Source: Jongsikchunia kroppenstedtii DSM 45133
GTDB taxonomy: Bacteria > Actinomycetota > Actinomycetes > Mycobacteriales > Mycobacteriaceae
NCBI RefSeq assembly: GCF_000380485.1
Contig: NZ_AQYG01000034.1
Coordinates: 1-64,000, forward strand
Direction: 5' to 3'
DNA length: 64,000 nucleotides
The translations under genes were made by a program, and so were the position numbers. The number at the start of each line of letters is the position of its first letter. Position 1 is the stretch's first letter. Shown piece after piece: positions 34,198-46,646 of this stretch. A model generated the notes under the pieces. It searched no databases, had not been told where the DNA came from, and saw only the letters and a list, made by a program, of their open reading frames with translations.

Positions 34198-34695
34198 GTG
34201 AGTGAGATCTTTAAGTTCCCCAACCCGGTGAACGAATACGCCGCCCGCAGCACCGCGGGACTGGTCGTCGTGCTGGCGGTGGTGTCGATCATCGTCAATA
34301 GTCCGTGGCTGTACGGCGTTCTTGCTCTGGGGTTCCTGCTGCGCGTGCTCTCGGGGCCGACACTCTCGCCGTTCGGTCAGCTGTCCGTGCGCTACATCGC
34401 GCCGCGGTTCGGGCCGGCCAAGCTGGTGCCGGGTCCGCCGAAGCGGTTCGCACAGGCCGTGGGGCTCACCTTCTCGCTGACCGCGTTGATCCTGAGCCTG
34501 GCCGGCGTCGGACTCGGCGCGCAGATCGTGATCGGGCTGCTGGTGGTCGCGGCGACGCTCGAATCGGTCTTCGGCGTTTGCCTCGGGTGCATCACCTTCG
34601 GCTGGCTGCAGCGGCGCGGCGTGATCCCCGATTCGGTGTGCGAGGCGTGCAACGACGTCAGCTACCTCTACGCGAACAAGCCCGCGGCGAACTGA
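34198..34695 (+). CDS. DUF4395-family membrane protein with two CxxC motifs
   Basis: 165 residues with about four hydrophobic helices (20-50, 85-125). The start FKFPNPVNEYAARSTAG is typical of DUF4395. Two cysteine pairs near the C-terminus, CLGC and CEAC, could form disulfides or bind metal. In other actinobacteria the family sits beside thioredoxin or rhodanese genes, hinting at redox or sulfur transfer, but no such gene is adjacent here. Convergent with ppx. Confidence 0.85.
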   Translation: MSEIFKFPNPVNEYAARSTAGLVVVLAVVSIIVNSPWLYGVLALGFLLRVLSGPTLSPFGQLSVRYIAPRFGPAKLVPGPPKRFAQAVGLTFSLTALILSLAGVGLGAQIVIGLLVVAATLESVFGVCLGCITFGWLQRRGVIPDSVCEACNDVSYLYANKPAAN

Positions 34696-34699
34696 ATGA

Positions 34700-34770
34700 C
34701 TGGGAACGTGACACATACGGGTCGCGGAGGACAGTACCTCCTCCGTACCCCGCTATCGTCACGCTCCCAG
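34700..34770. other. Large inverted repeat between DUF4395 and ppx genes
   Basis: Outer arms CTGGGA-A-CGTGAC (34700-34712) and GTCACG-C-TCCCAG (34758-34770) pair except for one position, with an inner GGAGG/CCTCC stem. The right arm overlaps the ppx stop. Probably a shared terminator, without a U tract. Confidence 0.5.
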
Positions 34771-35703
34771 TAACGACATCGCGATCCCGTCCAGGATGTC
34801 GTGCTCGGACACGATCAACTCCTGAACTCCGCCGGCACGCATCAGCTCGACGCTCGCCAGCGTCACCAGCGATCCGCCGCCGATGACGTCGACGCGCCCC
34901 GGATGCATCGGCCCCAGCGCGGCACGCTCCGCGCGGGTCATCCGCACCAGCCGCCAGCACACCTCCGACAGCTCATCGATTCCGATGCGGGACAGGTGAA
35001 TTCGTTCGGGATCGTATTCGGTGAGGCCCTGGCCGAGCGCGGCCAGCGTCGTCATCGTGCCGGCCACGCCGATCCAACTCCGCGCCGTCTGCACCGGCAC
35101 GACGTCAGTCGCCTCCGCCACCGCCTCGGCGATCACCGACTGGGCGGCGGCGATCTCGGCATCGGTCGGCGGATCGCTGTGCAGGCACCGCTCGGTGAGC
35201 CGCACGCAGCCGATGTTGACCGATCGAGCCGCCGTCACCCCGCCATGGTCACCGAGGACGAATTCTGTTGAGCCACCGCCGAGGTCGACCACGACGAATG
35301 GTCCGCCCGCCGCATCCAGCTCGCCGACCGCGCCGGTGAACGACAGCCGGGCCTCTTCGTCACCCGAGATCACCTCTGCCACCGAACCGGGCACCACCCG
35401 GCCGAGCAGTTCCGCCGTCATCGCGAAGAACTCCTCGCGGTTCGCCGCATCGCGGGTCGCCGACGTCGCGACCATCCGAACGGCCGAAACCCCCTGGGCC
35501 ACCATCATGTCGACATAGTCGGACAACGCCGTGCGGGTCCGTTCGATCGCCGCGTCCGCGAACCGACCGGTCGCGTCGACACCCTCGCCGAGTCGCACCA
35601 CCCGCATCTCGCGATGGACGTCGGTGAGCGCGCCCTCGGCGCCGACCTCGGAGATCAGCAGCCGGATCGAGTTGGTCCCACAGTCGACCGCGCCGACCCT
35701 CAT
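34759..35703 (-). CDS. Exopolyphosphatase / Ppx-GppA phosphatase family
   Basis: 314 residues, the short actinobacterial form without the C-terminal helical domain. It acts on polyphosphate or pppGpp. ASKHA motifs: phosphate-1 GAVDCGTNSIRLL, catalytic Glu region ISGDEEARLSFTGAV, phosphate-2 VVDLGGGSTEFVLG and adenosine-like VIGGGSLVTLA. ATG overlaps the DUF501 stop (ATGA). The order eno, ftsB-like, DUF501, ppx is that of mycobacterial Rv1023-Rv1026 (ppx2 there). Confidence 0.93.
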   Translation of the reverse strand: MRVGAVDCGTNSIRLLISEVGAEGALTDVHREMRVVRLGEGVDATGRFADAAIERTRTALSDYVDMMVAQGVSAVRMVATSATRDAANREEFFAMTAELLGRVVPGSVAEVISGDEEARLSFTGAVGELDAAGGPFVVVDLGGGSTEFVLGDHGGVTAARSVNIGCVRLTERCLHSDPPTDAEIAAAQSVIAEAVAEATDVVPVQTARSWIGVAGTMTTLAALGQGLTEYDPERIHLSRIGIDELSEVCWRLVRMTRAERAALGPMHPGRVDVIGGGSLVTLASVELMRAGGVQELIVSEHDILDGIAMSLLGA

Positions 35704-36218
35704 TCCGCGCCCTCGGCCGCAATGTCCGGCCAGTCGGCGGGAATCGCGCTGCCACGCAAACCCTCTCGCGCCGCCAATGCCACCGCCTCATCACCCAGCG
35801 GGTTGACACCCGGACCCTTGGCCAACGAATGTGCGATCAACACGTGCAGACACTTCACCCGATCGGGCATGCCGCCGCCGGTGAAATCGGTTCCGAGGGA
35901 CTCGATATCGTCCCGCTCGGCCAGATACTGCTCATGCGCGGCTCGATAGGCCGCGGCCAAGTCCTCATCCTGGAGCAACCGGGCCGACATGTCCCGCATC
36001 ACCCCGGCCGACTCCAGCCGGCTCGCGATGGCGGTCAGCCGCGGGTCGGTCAGGTAGTACAGCGTCGGGAAGGGCGTGCCGTCGGGCAGCCGCGGGGCAG
36101 TCTTCACGACGGCCGGCTGACCATCGGGCGTGCGATACGAAATCTCCAGTACACCACGGGGTTCGCGCCCCAGCTGCTGTTCGACGATCGCAAGATCGGC
36201 CGGGTCAGGTGCGGTCAT
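35700..36218 (-). CDS. DUF501-family protein
   Basis: 172 residues, cytosolic. DUF501 hallmarks: VEQQLGREPRGVLEISYR near the start, FPTLYYLTDPRL, and GGMPDRVKCLHVLIAHSLA with a Cys-His pair. It is found between ftsB-like and ppx genes across actinobacteria; role unknown. It begins 21 bp after the ftsB-like gene and is coupled to ppx by ATGA. Confidence 0.92.
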   Translation of the reverse strand: MTAPDPADLAIVEQQLGREPRGVLEISYRTPDGQPAVVKTAPRLPDGTPFPTLYYLTDPRLTAIASRLESAGVMRDMSARLLQDEDLAAAYRAAHEQYLAERDDIESLGTDFTGGGMPDRVKCLHVLIAHSLAKGPGVNPLGDEAVALAAREGLRGSAIPADWPDIAAEGAE

Positions 36219-36239
36219 GAGTGAGGTGGGGCTCCCGGT

Positions 36240-36665
36240 CTACTGGCCGGCCGGCACCGACACCGCTTGCCACAGATTCGTGAACCACGGGTTGGCGGCC
36301 TGGCGCTCCGCCCGGCGCTGCTCGTCGGACTCGGCGGGCGCGGACGGATACTGGACGACGAACGGCTTCTCGCCGGGCTTCACCATCTGCAGCCGCTCCC
36401 GCGCCTGCTCCTCGATGTACGCCGGATCTTGCCCCTGCGCGACCTTGCCCTCGTACTTGCTGATGTCGTGCCGGTTCTTCGCGATATTCGCGTTCACCGA
36501 ATCCAGCTCGGCCCGGGTCGACAGGTACGCGCGCAGCGGCACCGCCAGCGTGAGCGCCAGCACGCAGATCACCAGCGCCAGGATCAACGCCCGTCGGGCG
36601 TTGAACGACTCCCAGTGCGGCAGGTGCGGTGTGCGCTTGCCGGTCGGGCGCTGCGGCGTAGCCAT
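36240..36665 (-). CDS. FtsB/DivIC-family septum formation protein
   Basis: 141 residues. A short cytosolic head, one membrane helix (about 27-47, ILALVICVLALTLAVPL), then an extracytoplasmic coiled coil (AELDSVNANIAKNRHDI). YIEEQARERLQMVKPGE is the conserved DivIC/FtsB end motif. It takes part in the FtsQ-B-L divisome complex. Ribosome site GAGGAG before the ATG. 21 bp after eno, in the usual cluster. Confidence 0.92.
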   Translation of the reverse strand: MATPQRPTGKRTPHLPHWESFNARRALILALVICVLALTLAVPLRAYLSTRAELDSVNANIAKNRHDISKYEGKVAQGQDPAYIEEQARERLQMVKPGEKPFVVQYPSAPAESDEQRRAERQAANPWFTNLWQAVSVPAGQ

Positions 36666-36686
36666 CGTCTCCTCGGGTTCTGTTTG

Positions 36687-38033
<1,347 letters not shown>

Positions 38034-38076
38034 TTACAGACTAATGGCTGCACTACACGGCCACGCACCTGCCACG

Positions 38077-38100
38077 CCGTGCAATGACGTCACTGCACGG
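38077..38100 (-). terminator. Hairpin at the end of mazG
   Basis: CCGTGCA/TGCACGG arms around the palindrome TGACGTCA. The mazG stop lies inside. No U tract. Confidence 0.55.
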
Positions 38101-38935
38101 GCGGCATCACGGTGTCGTACACGTCGACGAATTCGAGCACCCGCCGGCGCAGCTCATCCTCGGCGTTCTCACCGCCGGGGATGACGGTGATCTGCATGAT
38201 CTCGGCCGGGATCTCATCGGCAGAGACGCCTGCCGCCTGCATCCGCTCGGCCACCTGCTGGGCCAGGGCGAGCGCCGGCTGACCGCGAGTGATGCCGTCG
38301 AGCACCGATGGCCGCTTCTTCTCCTCGGCCTTATTGGCCTCCCACTGCTCGATCTGCGTCTGCAGGTCGATGTCGGCGCCGCTGAGAACTCCTGGGGCCC
38401 GATGCCGCATCTTGCGGACGAACGCCTCGGCGACATCGTCGATGTCGAAACCCAGCGCCCGATCGTCCGACGCGATGCGCGCGTGGAACAGCACCTGCAG
38501 CAGCAGGTCGGACAGTTCCTCGCACAGATGCTGCATGTCGCCGGTGTCGATGGCATCGAGCACCTCGTAGGTCTCCTCGACCAGGTACTTGCGCAGCGAC
38601 GCGTGCGTCTGCTGCTTCTCCCAGGGACCGCGGCTGCGCAGCACGTCCATCACGGCGACCGCCTCGAGCAGGGTGCTGCCGGACGGCTTGGCCGATTCGA
38701 TCACCTTCTCGCCGCGGGCGATTCGTTCCTTGGCGAGCGGGTGCGAACGGTCGGCGGTCAGCAGCGTCGAGCCGTCGAGGGTGACATCGGGCGCGAGCAC
38801 CGACGTGGCATCCGGCAGGTCCCAGACGACCTTGATCGGCACCTCCTCGGTGTAGACGATCGGGCCCTGCAGCAGGCCGATCGCCGCGACCGGGACCTCG
38901 TCGGGCCTGTTGGGATCAAGAATGATCACCGCCAT
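38090..38935 (-). CDS. mazG: Nucleoside triphosphate pyrophosphohydrolase MazG
   Basis: 281 residues. It hydrolyses (deoxy)nucleoside triphosphates to monophosphates and pyrophosphate as a house-cleaning enzyme. The MazG core lies at about 110-200: [15 protein letters not shown], then [18 protein letters not shown], with the E-x-x-E and D-type metal residues in place. ATG 38935 was chosen for GAGGGG 4-5 nt upstream; it overlaps the last 20 bp of mfd, so they are cotranscribed. The N-terminal ~80 residues are the extension seen in mycobacterial MazG. Confidence 0.95.
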   Translation of the reverse strand: MAVIILDPNRPDEVPVAAIGLLQGPIVYTEEVPIKVVWDLPDATSVLAPDVTLDGSTLLTADRSHPLAKERIARGEKVIESAKPSGSTLLEAVAVMDVLRSRGPWEKQQTHASLRKYLVEETYEVLDAIDTGDMQHLCEELSDLLLQVLFHARIASDDRALGFDIDDVAEAFVRKMRHRAPGVLSGADIDLQTQIEQWEANKAEEKKRPSVLDGITRGQPALALAQQVAERMQAAGVSADEIPAEIMQITVIPGGENAEDELRRRVLEFVDVYDTVMPPVQ

Positions 38936-41900
38936 CGGTCCCCTCACCTCCTGCCACTCGCATCGATACCGATCCCGGGTTGCGGCCGTCGATCACCAGC
39001 AGGAGATCGGCGACGACCTGGACCAGTTCGACATCACGTACCCGCGAGCTTCCCACACCGCCCGTCCGCGGGATAGGCATAGTGACCACTCCGGTGGTGG
39101 CGCGATAGGACGCGTCTCGATAAATTCGCTTGAGTCGAACCTGTTGCGAATCAAGCAGGTTCAGCGGCGACACCTTCACCTGGGTGCCCGCCACCCCGAC
39201 TTCGGTGACGCCGAGCTCGCGGCACAGGATGCGCAGCTTGGCGATCGACACCAGCCGGCGCACCTCCTCCGGCAGCGGGCCGTACCGGTCGATCAGCTCG
39301 GTCACGGCATCGGTGATGTCGCTGTCGACCGTCGCGGCGGCGAGCTTGCGGTAGGCCTCCAACCGCAGCCGGTCGGCGTCGACGTAGTCGACCGGGATAT
39401 GAGCGTCGACCGGCAGATCGATGCGGACCTCTTTGTTCTCCTGCGCCACAATCGGTTTACCGTCGGCCGCCGAACGGTACGCCTCGACGGCCTCGCCGAC
39501 CAGTCGCACGTACAGGTCAAAGCCGACGCCCGCGACGTGTCCGGATTGCTCTGCACCCAAGACGTTTCCGGCGCCGCGCAGCTCAAGATCCTTCAGCGCC
39601 ACCGTCATACCGGCGCCCAGCTCGTTGTTCTGCGCGATCGTCGCGAGACGGTCGTAGGCGGTCTCGGTGAGCGGCTTGGTGGAGTCGTAGAGGAAGTAGG
39701 CGTATCCGCGTTCGCGACTGCGCCCGACCCGCCCGCGCAGCTGATGCAGCTGCGACAGGCCGAGCACCTCGGCGCGATCGACGATCAACGTGTTCGCATT
39801 CGAGATATCTAGTCCGGTCTCAATGATCGTGGTACACACCAGGACATCGAATTCTCGGTTCCAAAATCCGTTGACCGTCTGCTCGAGCTGGTCCTCGCCC
39901 ATCTGGCCGTGCGCCACCACCACCCGCGCCTCGGGCACCATGTCGCGGATCGACGCGGCCGCCTTGTCGATGGTGTTGACCCGGTTGTGCACGAAGAAGA
40001 CCTGGCCGTCGCGCAGCAGCTCGCGGCGGATCGCTGCGGCGACCTGCTTCGGCTGATACGGACCGACGTAGGTCAGCACGGGGTGCCGCTCCTCCGGCGG
40101 CGTGAGAATCGTTGACATCTCGCGAATCCCGGCCATCGACATCTCGAGGGTCCGCGGGATCGGAGTGGCCGACATGGTCAGCACGTCGACGTGGGTCCGC
40201 AGCGACTTGATGTGTTCCTTGTGCTCGACGCCGAACCGCTGCTCCTCGTCGACGATCACCAGGCCGAGGTCTTTCCAGCGCACACCGGTCTGCAGCAGGC
40301 GGTGGGTGCCGACGACGATGTCGACCTCACCGGCGGCCATCTTGTCGATGGTCTCGCGGGATTCGGCCGGATCGGTGAACCGCGACAGCCCGCGGATCGT
40401 GACCGGGTAGCCGTCCATCCGATCGCTGAAGGTCTGCAGATGCTGCTGCGCCAGAATCGTCGTCGGCACCAGCACCGCGACCTGCTTGCCGTCCTGGACG
40501 GCCTTGAACGCCGCGCGGACGGCGATCTCGGTCTTGCCGTAGCCGACGTCGCCGACGATGACCCGGTCCATCGGAACCGGCTTTTCCATATCGGATTTGA
40601 CCTCGCCGATGACGGTCATCTGGTCGACGGTCTCGGTGAAGCCGAACGCGTCCTCCATCTCGTGCTGCCACGGGGTATCGGGCGCGAACGCGTGTCCGGG
40701 CGCCGCCTGACGCGCGGCGTAGAGCTGCACCAGCTCGCCGGCGATCTCGCGAACGGCCTTGCGCGCCTTGCGCTTGGTGTTCTGCCAGTCGGAGCCGCCC
40801 AGCTTCGACAGCGACGGCTGCTCGCCGCCGACATAGCGCGAGAGCTGGTCGAGCGAGTCCATCGGGACAAACAACCGATCGCCCGGATGGCCGCGCTTGG
40901 ACGGCGCGTACTCGATGACGAGGTACTCGCGGCGAGCCCCGCCGACGGTCCGTTCGATCATCTCGACGAACTTGCCGATGCCGTGCTGGTCGTGCACGAC
41001 CATGTCGCCTGCGGCCAGCGCCAGCGGGTCGACCTGGTTGCGGCGCTTGGCCGGCAGCCGTCGGCCGTCTTGCGCGCCGGCGATCCGGTGACCGGTCAGG
41101 TCGGGCTCGGCGACGATGACGATGCGGGCGTCCGGGCACACCAGGCCGGCATGCAGCGCGCCGCGCAGCACGTGTACCTGGCCGGCCGCGAGCGAACCAC
41201 CCACCACCGCAGGCACTTCGGCGTCGGCCAGACGCTCCAGGACCCGGTCCGCGGTGCCCGAGCCGGCCACCACGATCACGCCGATGCCGCCGTCGGACAC
41301 GTGCGCCCGCAGCGCCGCAAAGGTTTTCGCGACCTCGTCGGCCTTGCCGCGCGGCGCCGGACCCGGTTGCAGGTTGAGATTGAGCGCGGCGGAATCGTCC
41401 GGGCCCGCCTGCAGCGGCGTGACCGTCCACCAGCTGCGTCCGGCCGAAAGCGTCTGCGCCCCAACCTCGCTGATCGGCCGGTAGGCAGCGGCCTGCAGAT
41501 CGAGGCCCGACACGTTCACCGGACCGGCCGCCCCCAGCGCGGCGGCTGACCAGGACGCCTCCAGAAACTCGGCCCCGGTCTTGGCCAGGTCCGCGGCGCG
41601 GGTGCGGATCTTCTCCTCGTCCAGCAGCAGCACATGCGTGCCCGCCGGCATCACCTCGGTGAGCAGCTGCATCTGTCCGGGGACCAGCGCCGGAATGAGC
41701 GCCTCCATCCCCTCGACCGCGATGCCCTCCGACAGCTTGGACAGCATGTCGGCCAGCTGTTCCTCGGACTCGTGCTCGGCCAACAGGTCGGCCGCCCGCT
41801 GCCGCACGGCCGGGGTCAGCAGCAGTTCACGGCACGGATGCACCTGCACCACCGACATGTGGACCTCGGGCTGACTGCGCTGGTCGGCGACCGAGAACGC

Positions 41901-42587
41901 GCGCTGCTCCGAGATCTCGTCGCCCCAGAACTCCACGCGCACCGGGTAATCGGTGGTCGTCGGGAAGATGTCGAGAATGCCGCCGCGCACCGCAAACTCG
42001 CCGCGCTTGCCGACCATGTCGACGCGGCTGTACGAGAGCTCGACGAGCCGATTCAGCAGCTGCTCGAAGTCGAACTCGGCGCCCTCGCGCAGCTCGATCG
42101 CGTCCAGGTCGCCCAGGCCGGGCGCCATCGGCTGCACCAGCGAGCGCACCGTCGTGACGACGACCTGCAGGGGCGCGGCCCCGGGGTGCGCGAGCCGATG
42201 CAGCACCCGCAACCGCTGGCCGACGGTGTCCGCGCTCGGGGACAGTCGTTCGTGCGGCAGGGTCTCCCAGGACGGGAACTGCGCGACCGCGTCCCCGATC
42301 ATGTCGCGCAGTTCGGCGACCAGATCGTCGGCCTCGCGACCCGACGCGGTCACCACCAGGATCGGCGCCGGGGTATCCGCATCGGCCAGCCGCGCGGCGA
42401 GCGCGCTGATGAGAAAGCTCCGAGCGGCATCCGGCGAGGTGATCGTCAGTTCGGGGCGCCCGAGCCGATCCAGCACCCCGGTGATCGCACCGTCGATGGC
42501 GACCCGCTCCGCGAGTCCGGCGAGTGGCAGATCCACATCACTCGAAGTTTCGCCCGATCCCGATTTCGTACGCCCTGCCACGTCCAC
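38916..42587 (-). CDS. mfd: Transcription-repair coupling factor Mfd
   Basis: 1223 residues, normal length. It removes stalled RNA polymerase and recruits UvrA. Order: UvrB-like domains 1-3 (to about 400, including [14 protein letters not shown]), CarD-like RNA-polymerase-binding domain (about 500-590, [14 protein letters not shown]), RecG-like translocase with Walker [12 protein letters not shown] and motif [30 protein letters not shown] (motif VI and TRG), and C-terminal TRCF domain (LLDSQQVRL). GTG start. It overlaps mazG, as in mycobacteria. Confidence 0.97.
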   Translation of the reverse strand: MDVAGRTKSGSGETSSDVDLPLAGLAERVAIDGAITGVLDRLGRPELTITSPDAARSFLISALAARLADADTPAPILVVTASGREADDLVAELRDMIGDAVAQFPSWETLPHERLSPSADTVGQRLRVLHRLAHPGAAPLQVVVTTVRSLVQPMAPGLGDLDAIELREGAEFDFEQLLNRLVELSYSRVDMVGKRGEFAVRGGILDIFPTTTDYPVRVEFWGDEISEQRAFSVADQRSQPEVHMSVVQVHPCRELLLTPAVRQRAADLLAEHESEEQLADMLSKLSEGIAVEGMEALIPALVPGQMQLLTEVMPAGTHVLLLDEEKIRTRAADLAKTGAEFLEASWSAAALGAAGPVNVSGLDLQAAAYRPISEVGAQTLSAGRSWWTVTPLQAGPDDSAALNLNLQPGPAPRGKADEVAKTFAALRAHVSDGGIGVIVVAGSGTADRVLERLADAEVPAVVGGSLAAGQVHVLRGALHAGLVCPDARIVIVAEPDLTGHRIAGAQDGRRLPAKRRNQVDPLALAAGDMVVHDQHGIGKFVEMIERTVGGARREYLVIEYAPSKRGHPGDRLFVPMDSLDQLSRYVGGEQPSLSKLGGSDWQNTKRKARKAVREIAGELVQLYAARQAAPGHAFAPDTPWQHEMEDAFGFTETVDQMTVIGEVKSDMEKPVPMDRVIVGDVGYGKTEIAVRAAFKAVQDGKQVAVLVPTTILAQQHLQTFSDRMDGYPVTIRGLSRFTDPAESRETIDKMAAGEVDIVVGTHRLLQTGVRWKDLGLVIVDEEQRFGVEHKEHIKSLRTHVDVLTMSATPIPRTLEMSMAGIREMSTILTPPEERHPVLTYVGPYQPKQVAAAIRRELLRDGQVFFVHNRVNTIDKAAASIRDMVPEARVVVAHGQMGEDQLEQTVNGFWNREFDVLVCTTIIETGLDISNANTLIVDRAEVLGLSQLHQLRGRVGRSRERGYAYFLYDSTKPLTETAYDRLATIAQNNELGAGMTVALKDLELRGAGNVLGAEQSGHVAGVGFDLYVRLVGEAVEAYRSAADGKPIVAQENKEVRIDLPVDAHIPVDYVDADRLRLEAYRKLAAATVDSDITDAVTELIDRYGPLPEEVRRLVSIAKLRILCRELGVTEVGVAGTQVKVSPLNLLDSQQVRLKRIYRDASYRATTGVVTMPIPRTGGVGSSRVRDVELVQVVADLLLVIDGRNPGSVSMRVAGGEGTDGGDHS

Positions 42588-42651
42588 ACAGTCTGCCTTA
42601 TGGTGATCACCGAGCTTGCGGTCAGTAGCGACCGCTTGGGAGGGACTTCAC

Positions 42652-44214
42652 ATGGCTTCGGGACCATTCGCCGGCATGTCACGCCGGGACTTCTTCGCTC
42701 GTGTCGCCGCCGTCGGCGGCACGACCTTCCTGGCATCGTGGGCCGACCCGATCATCCAACGGGCCTATGCCGCCGACCCCAAGGGCACCGGCAGCCTGAA
42801 CGACATCGAGCACATCGTGCTGCTGATGCAGGAGAACCGGTCGTTCGACCACTACTTCGGCACGATGTCGGGCGTGCGGGGATTCGATGACGCGTCGCCG
42901 GCCTTCAAGCAGCGCGGGTGGGCACCGGCGGGCAGCCCCGGCGCCCCTCCGGGCGGGGGCCCGTCGAAGACCGGCTACACGATGCCGTTCCGCCTCGACA
43001 CCACCCGCGGCGCCACGCTCGACGGCGAATGCATCAACGACCCCGACCACACCTGGGGCGGCATGCACGCGGCATGGAACCACGGCCGCAACGACGGCTG
43101 GCTGCCGATGTCGATCGGATCGGTCGGCCCGGCCAATGCCCCGGCGCTGATGGGCTATTACGAGCGCGAGGACATCCCCGTGCACCGCGCGCTGGCCGAG
43201 GCGTTCACGATCTGCGACAACTACCACTGCTCGGTCCTCGGGCCCACCGACCCGAACCGCCTGTACTGGATGAGCGCGAGCATCGACCCGGAGGGCACGC
43301 ACGGCGGTCCGCTGCTCGAAACCCCCACTCTGATACCGCAGCACAAGTACTCCTGGCGCACGATGCCGGAGAACCTGCGCGATGCCGGCGTCAGCTGGAA
43401 GATCTACAACAACCGCGATGTCGGCCCCCTGTCGTCGGTGATCCTCGACGGCATGCTGACCTGCTTCAAGCAGGCCGCTGATCCGAACAGCGAATTGCAC
43501 CGTCGCGGAATCGATCCCGTCTACCCGAACGATCTCCGCACCGACGTTGCCAACGACACGCTGCCCAAGGTGTCGTGGGTGATTCCGTCGCTGCTCGACT
43601 GCGAGCATCCGGCGCTCCCGGCCGCGCTCGGCGCAGTCGGCATCGTGCAACTGCTCGACATCCTCACCTCCAACCCGAAGGTGTGGGAGAAGACCGCGCT
43701 GATCATCAGCTACGACGAGAACGGCGGCTTCTTCGATCACGTGACGCCGCCGACGGCGCCGCCCGGAACTCCCGGCGAGTACGTCACGGTGCCGAACATC
43801 AATTCGGTGTCGTCGTCGAAGGGTATCCGCGGACCGATCGGCCTGGGCTATCGCGTTCCGGGGCTGGTGATCTCGCCGTACAGCCGCGGCGGGCTGGTGG
43901 CTTCGGAGACCTTCGACCACACCTCGCAGCTGCAGCTGATCGAGAAGCGGTTCGGGGTCGAGGTGCCGAACCTGACGAAGTGGCGACGTTCGGTGACCGG
44001 CGACATGACCTCGGCCTTCGACTTCGGCCACAAGCCCAATCCCGCCAAGGTGCGACTGCCCGATCCGGGACCGAAGGTCGCCCAAGCCGCGATGCAATGC
44101 GGCCCGAATGTGGCTCTGGGCTATGCCAATGCGGGAATCCCGTTCCCGGTGCCGCCCAACCGGATGCCGCATCAGGAGCCGGGCAGCCGACGCGCGCCGA
44201 GCGGCATCGTCTAG
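42652..44214 (+). CDS. Tat-exported phospholipase C family phosphoesterase (PlcA-like)
   Basis: 520 residues, matching mycobacterial PlcA-D length. A twin-arginine signal [20 protein letters not shown] (residues 10-29) targets it folded across the membrane. PF04185 motifs: [17 protein letters not shown] (metal and nucleophile region), [19 protein letters not shown], and [16 protein letters not shown]. It cleaves phosphodiesters of phosphatidylcholine or similar lipids. ATG with GGGAGGGA 6 nt upstream; the frame's earlier start was rejected. Three bp separate it from the SDR gene. Confidence 0.93.
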   Translation: MASGPFAGMSRRDFFARVAAVGGTTFLASWADPIIQRAYAADPKGTGSLNDIEHIVLLMQENRSFDHYFGTMSGVRGFDDASPAFKQRGWAPAGSPGAPPGGGPSKTGYTMPFRLDTTRGATLDGECINDPDHTWGGMHAAWNHGRNDGWLPMSIGSVGPANAPALMGYYEREDIPVHRALAEAFTICDNYHCSVLGPTDPNRLYWMSASIDPEGTHGGPLLETPTLIPQHKYSWRTMPENLRDAGVSWKIYNNRDVGPLSSVILDGMLTCFKQAADPNSELHRRGIDPVYPNDLRTDVANDTLPKVSWVIPSLLDCEHPALPAALGAVGIVQLLDILTSNPKVWEKTALIISYDENGGFFDHVTPPTAPPGTPGEYVTVPNINSVSSSKGIRGPIGLGYRVPGLVISPYSRGGLVASETFDHTSQLQLIEKRFGVEVPNLTKWRRSVTGDMTSAFDFGHKPNPAKVRLPDPGPKVAQAAMQCGPNVALGYANAGIPFPVPPNRMPHQEPGSRRAPSGIV

Positions 44215-44217
44215 TCG

Positions 44218-45096
44218 ATGAGATCCACGTGGACGCCCGCGGGGCTGTCCCGGCTGGACGGCCGGCGCATCGTCGTCACGGGGGCGACCAACGGCATCGG
44301 ACTCGAGACCGCACGCACCCTGGCGCAGGCGGGCGCGCACGTGATCATGGCGGTGCGCAACATCGACCTCGGACGGATCCGGGCGGACGAGATCGGCGGG
44401 TCCACCTCGGTGATGGAACTCGATGTGGCCGACCTGGATTCGGTGCGCGACTGCGCGGCGGCCCTGGACGGCGACATCGACGTGTTGATCAACAATGCGG
44501 GCATCATGCCGACCGCACGCGGGCTGACGGTGGACGGCTTCGAGTCGACCCTCGGCACCAATTTCCTCGGCCCGTTCGCGCTGACCAACCTGCTGCTCCC
44601 ACAGATCACCGATCGGGTGGTGATCATCGGCTCCAAGGCGCACATGGCCGGGACCTTCGATCTCGGCGACCCGCATTTCGAGCGCCGTAAGTGGACCAGG
44701 AAGGCCGCCTACGCGCAGTCCAAGCTCGCCGGAATGCTGTGGGCCCTGCAACTGGATTCGACACTGCACAAACAGGATTCACGGGTCGGCGTGATGCTCG
44801 CCCACCCCGGCTGGGCCGCCTCCAACATCACGCTCACCGGCATCGACGACGTCGATCAGCGATTGCGCGGCCTCGGCTCGAAGATCGCCAACGACTCCAG
44901 TCGCGGCGCCTGGCCCACGGTCTACGCCGCGGTAGAGCCGATCGGCACCGGCAGCTTCGTCGGCCCGGCCGGCGCCCTCGGCCTGCGCGGGGGTCCCACG
45001 CTGGTCGGCCGCGCGCCCCGGGCCTGCGACTTCAATACCGCCGGACTGGTGTGGGAGTTCGCCGAAAAGGCCACTGGCACCACGCTTCCCGCATAG
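44218..45096 (+). CDS. Short-chain dehydrogenase/reductase, retinol-dehydrogenase-like
   Basis: 292 residues, classical to extended SDR. Cofactor loop VTGATNGIG (20-28), NNAG motif in DVLINNAGIM, serine in IIGSKAHMAG, and Y-x3-K in AYAQSKLAGM. The type is near protochlorophyllide reductase/RDH11-like SDRs common in mycobacteria. NADP preference is suggested by the arginine in MAVRNID. It begins 3 bp after the phospholipase gene, so probably one transcript. Confidence 0.9.
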   Translation: MRSTWTPAGLSRLDGRRIVVTGATNGIGLETARTLAQAGAHVIMAVRNIDLGRIRADEIGGSTSVMELDVADLDSVRDCAAALDGDIDVLINNAGIMPTARGLTVDGFESTLGTNFLGPFALTNLLLPQITDRVVIIGSKAHMAGTFDLGDPHFERRKWTRKAAYAQSKLAGMLWALQLDSTLHKQDSRVGVMLAHPGWAASNITLTGIDDVDQRLRGLGSKIANDSSRGAWPTVYAAVEPIGTGSFVGPAGALGLRGGPTLVGRAPRACDFNTAGLVWEFAEKATGTTLPA

Positions 45097-45119
45097 CGAC
45101 AGACGGCGATTGGGCTCGA

Positions 45120-46508
45120 CTACCCGATTCCGATCGACTTTTCGAGTTCCACCAAGGCGGTCTCGATCGCGTCGGCCATCTCGTCGATGTCCGCCGCCAC
45201 CTCGGGCGTGGTCACGAATCCGAAGTCGACGTGATCGAGGTACGAGAAGCAGGTGATGTTCAGGGCTATGTCCATCACCGGCGGCCCGATCGGCACGAAC
45301 GACTCCACCTTGGCGCCCGCCATGTAGAGCGGGAACGAGGGGCCGGGGACATTGGACACGACGAGGTTGACCGGCGACAAGCTCTTCGACAGCCCGGTGG
45401 CCGTGTACGCGCGCGCAGCCAGCTGCAACAGTCCCGGCGGCGTCGTCTCAGTCAGCCCCATGATCTGATGCGCGGAGAGCGCGGTGGCCATCTCCTTTGC
45501 GCCCGTGGTGTTCTCGTGGATCTTGCGGATCCGTTCGGCAGGGTCGTCGATATCGGTGGCCATCGATACCGTCATGGTGCTGACCTGGTTGCCCACCTCG
45601 CCGGTGGCGTCGGCGGTCCGGGTGGACACCGGGATCTGGACGATCAGCGGCTTCTCCGGCAGCTCGCCACGGTTCTCCAGGTAGTCGCGAGCGGCGCCGG
45701 CCACGAGGGCGAGCACGACGTCGTTGATCTTGACGCCGAACGCTTCCTTGACCGCCTTGACGCGGGCCAGCTCGACCCGGGAGCCCGTGATCCGCCGATG
45801 CGGCGAGATGCTGTCGTTGAACCTGGTGTTCGGCGCCTCGAAGTAGCGCGGCGGCTTGTTGGTCAGACCGACGGCGGCGACCTGTTGGCGCACAGTCTGT
45901 TCCAGCACCCGCGCGATGCGGAACGGGGTCTTCACGGCCACGTTGACCGCCGCGCCGATGAGTCGCTCGGGCAGCCCCGGCATCCCGGTGCCGACCAGCG
46001 ACCCGACTACTTCCGTCGATGCCGGACGCGGCTCCGGGGTGATGTCCAGCAGGATCTCACCCAAACCGGCGCCCGAGACGCCGTCGATGATCGCGTGATG
46101 CATCTTGGCCAGCGTGGCAACCCGGCCGCCCTCGACGCCCTCGATCACCCACAGCTCCCACAACGGACGAGAGCGATCCAGCTTGTAGGACATCAGCCGG
46201 CCGATCAGCTCGTCCAGCTCCTCGCGGCCGCCCGGCGCGGGCACCCCGATGCGACGGATGTGGAAGTCCGGATCCAGTTCGTCGTCCTCGACGAACCACG
46301 GCCGGTCGAGACCGATGGGCCCGCCCTCGACCCGCCACCGCAGCTGCGGCATCTGCGGCAGTCGCTCGATGATCAGCTCGCGCACCCGCGCGAAACTGAA
46401 ATCCGATACGCCCGTGGGGTCACAGACCGTCAGGGCACCAACATGCATGTGCCAACCCGCAGTCTCCGAATACCAGAAGGCTGCGTCAACACTCGAAAGC
46501 CGCTTCAT
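45120..46508 (-). CDS. Wax ester synthase / diacylglycerol acyltransferase (WS/DGAT)
   Basis: 462 residues. It esterifies diacylglycerol or fatty alcohol with acyl-CoA to make storage triacylglycerol or wax. The active-site motif HHxxxDG is [11 protein letters not shown] (about residue 135). The C-terminal half has the PLW-type LWELWVIEG and the [16 protein letters not shown] motif. I chose ATG 46508 over the GTG 21 bp upstream because it has a -10 box at leaderless distance and the protein starts [13 protein letters not shown] as usual. Confidence 0.93.
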   Translation of the reverse strand: MKRLSSVDAAFWYSETAGWHMHVGALTVCDPTGVSDFSFARVRELIIERLPQMPQLRWRVEGGPIGLDRPWFVEDDELDPDFHIRRIGVPAPGGREELDELIGRLMSYKLDRSRPLWELWVIEGVEGGRVATLAKMHHAIIDGVSGAGLGEILLDITPEPRPASTEVVGSLVGTGMPGLPERLIGAAVNVAVKTPFRIARVLEQTVRQQVAAVGLTNKPPRYFEAPNTRFNDSISPHRRITGSRVELARVKAVKEAFGVKINDVVLALVAGAARDYLENRGELPEKPLIVQIPVSTRTADATGEVGNQVSTMTVSMATDIDDPAERIRKIHENTTGAKEMATALSAHQIMGLTETTPPGLLQLAARAYTATGLSKSLSPVNLVVSNVPGPSFPLYMAGAKVESFVPIGPPVMDIALNITCFSYLDHVDFGFVTTPEVAADIDEMADAIETALVELEKSIGIG

Positions 46509-46515
46509 CGCCGAA

Positions 46516-46521
46516 ACAATA
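46516..46521 (-). promoter_or_regulatory. Leaderless promoter -10 (TATTGT) of the WS/DGAT gene
   Basis: Seven nt before the ATG at 46508 on the minus strand. Confidence 0.5.
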
Positions 46522-46646
46522 TCCGACACCAGCCCCGATTCGGATCAGATCGGAGAGTTCGTCGAGGAAGCCCGTCGGCGCCATATCGGCCCGCCTAGCT
46601 GCATCGATCGGGAATGCCGGAAACGGTCGCGGCGTTGGCTCGGGTC

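Noticed and set aside
42679-44769. 696-codon minus-strand open frame opposite the phospholipase gene
   Set aside because: Shadow frame; the plus strand has the Tat signal and phosphoesterase motifs.
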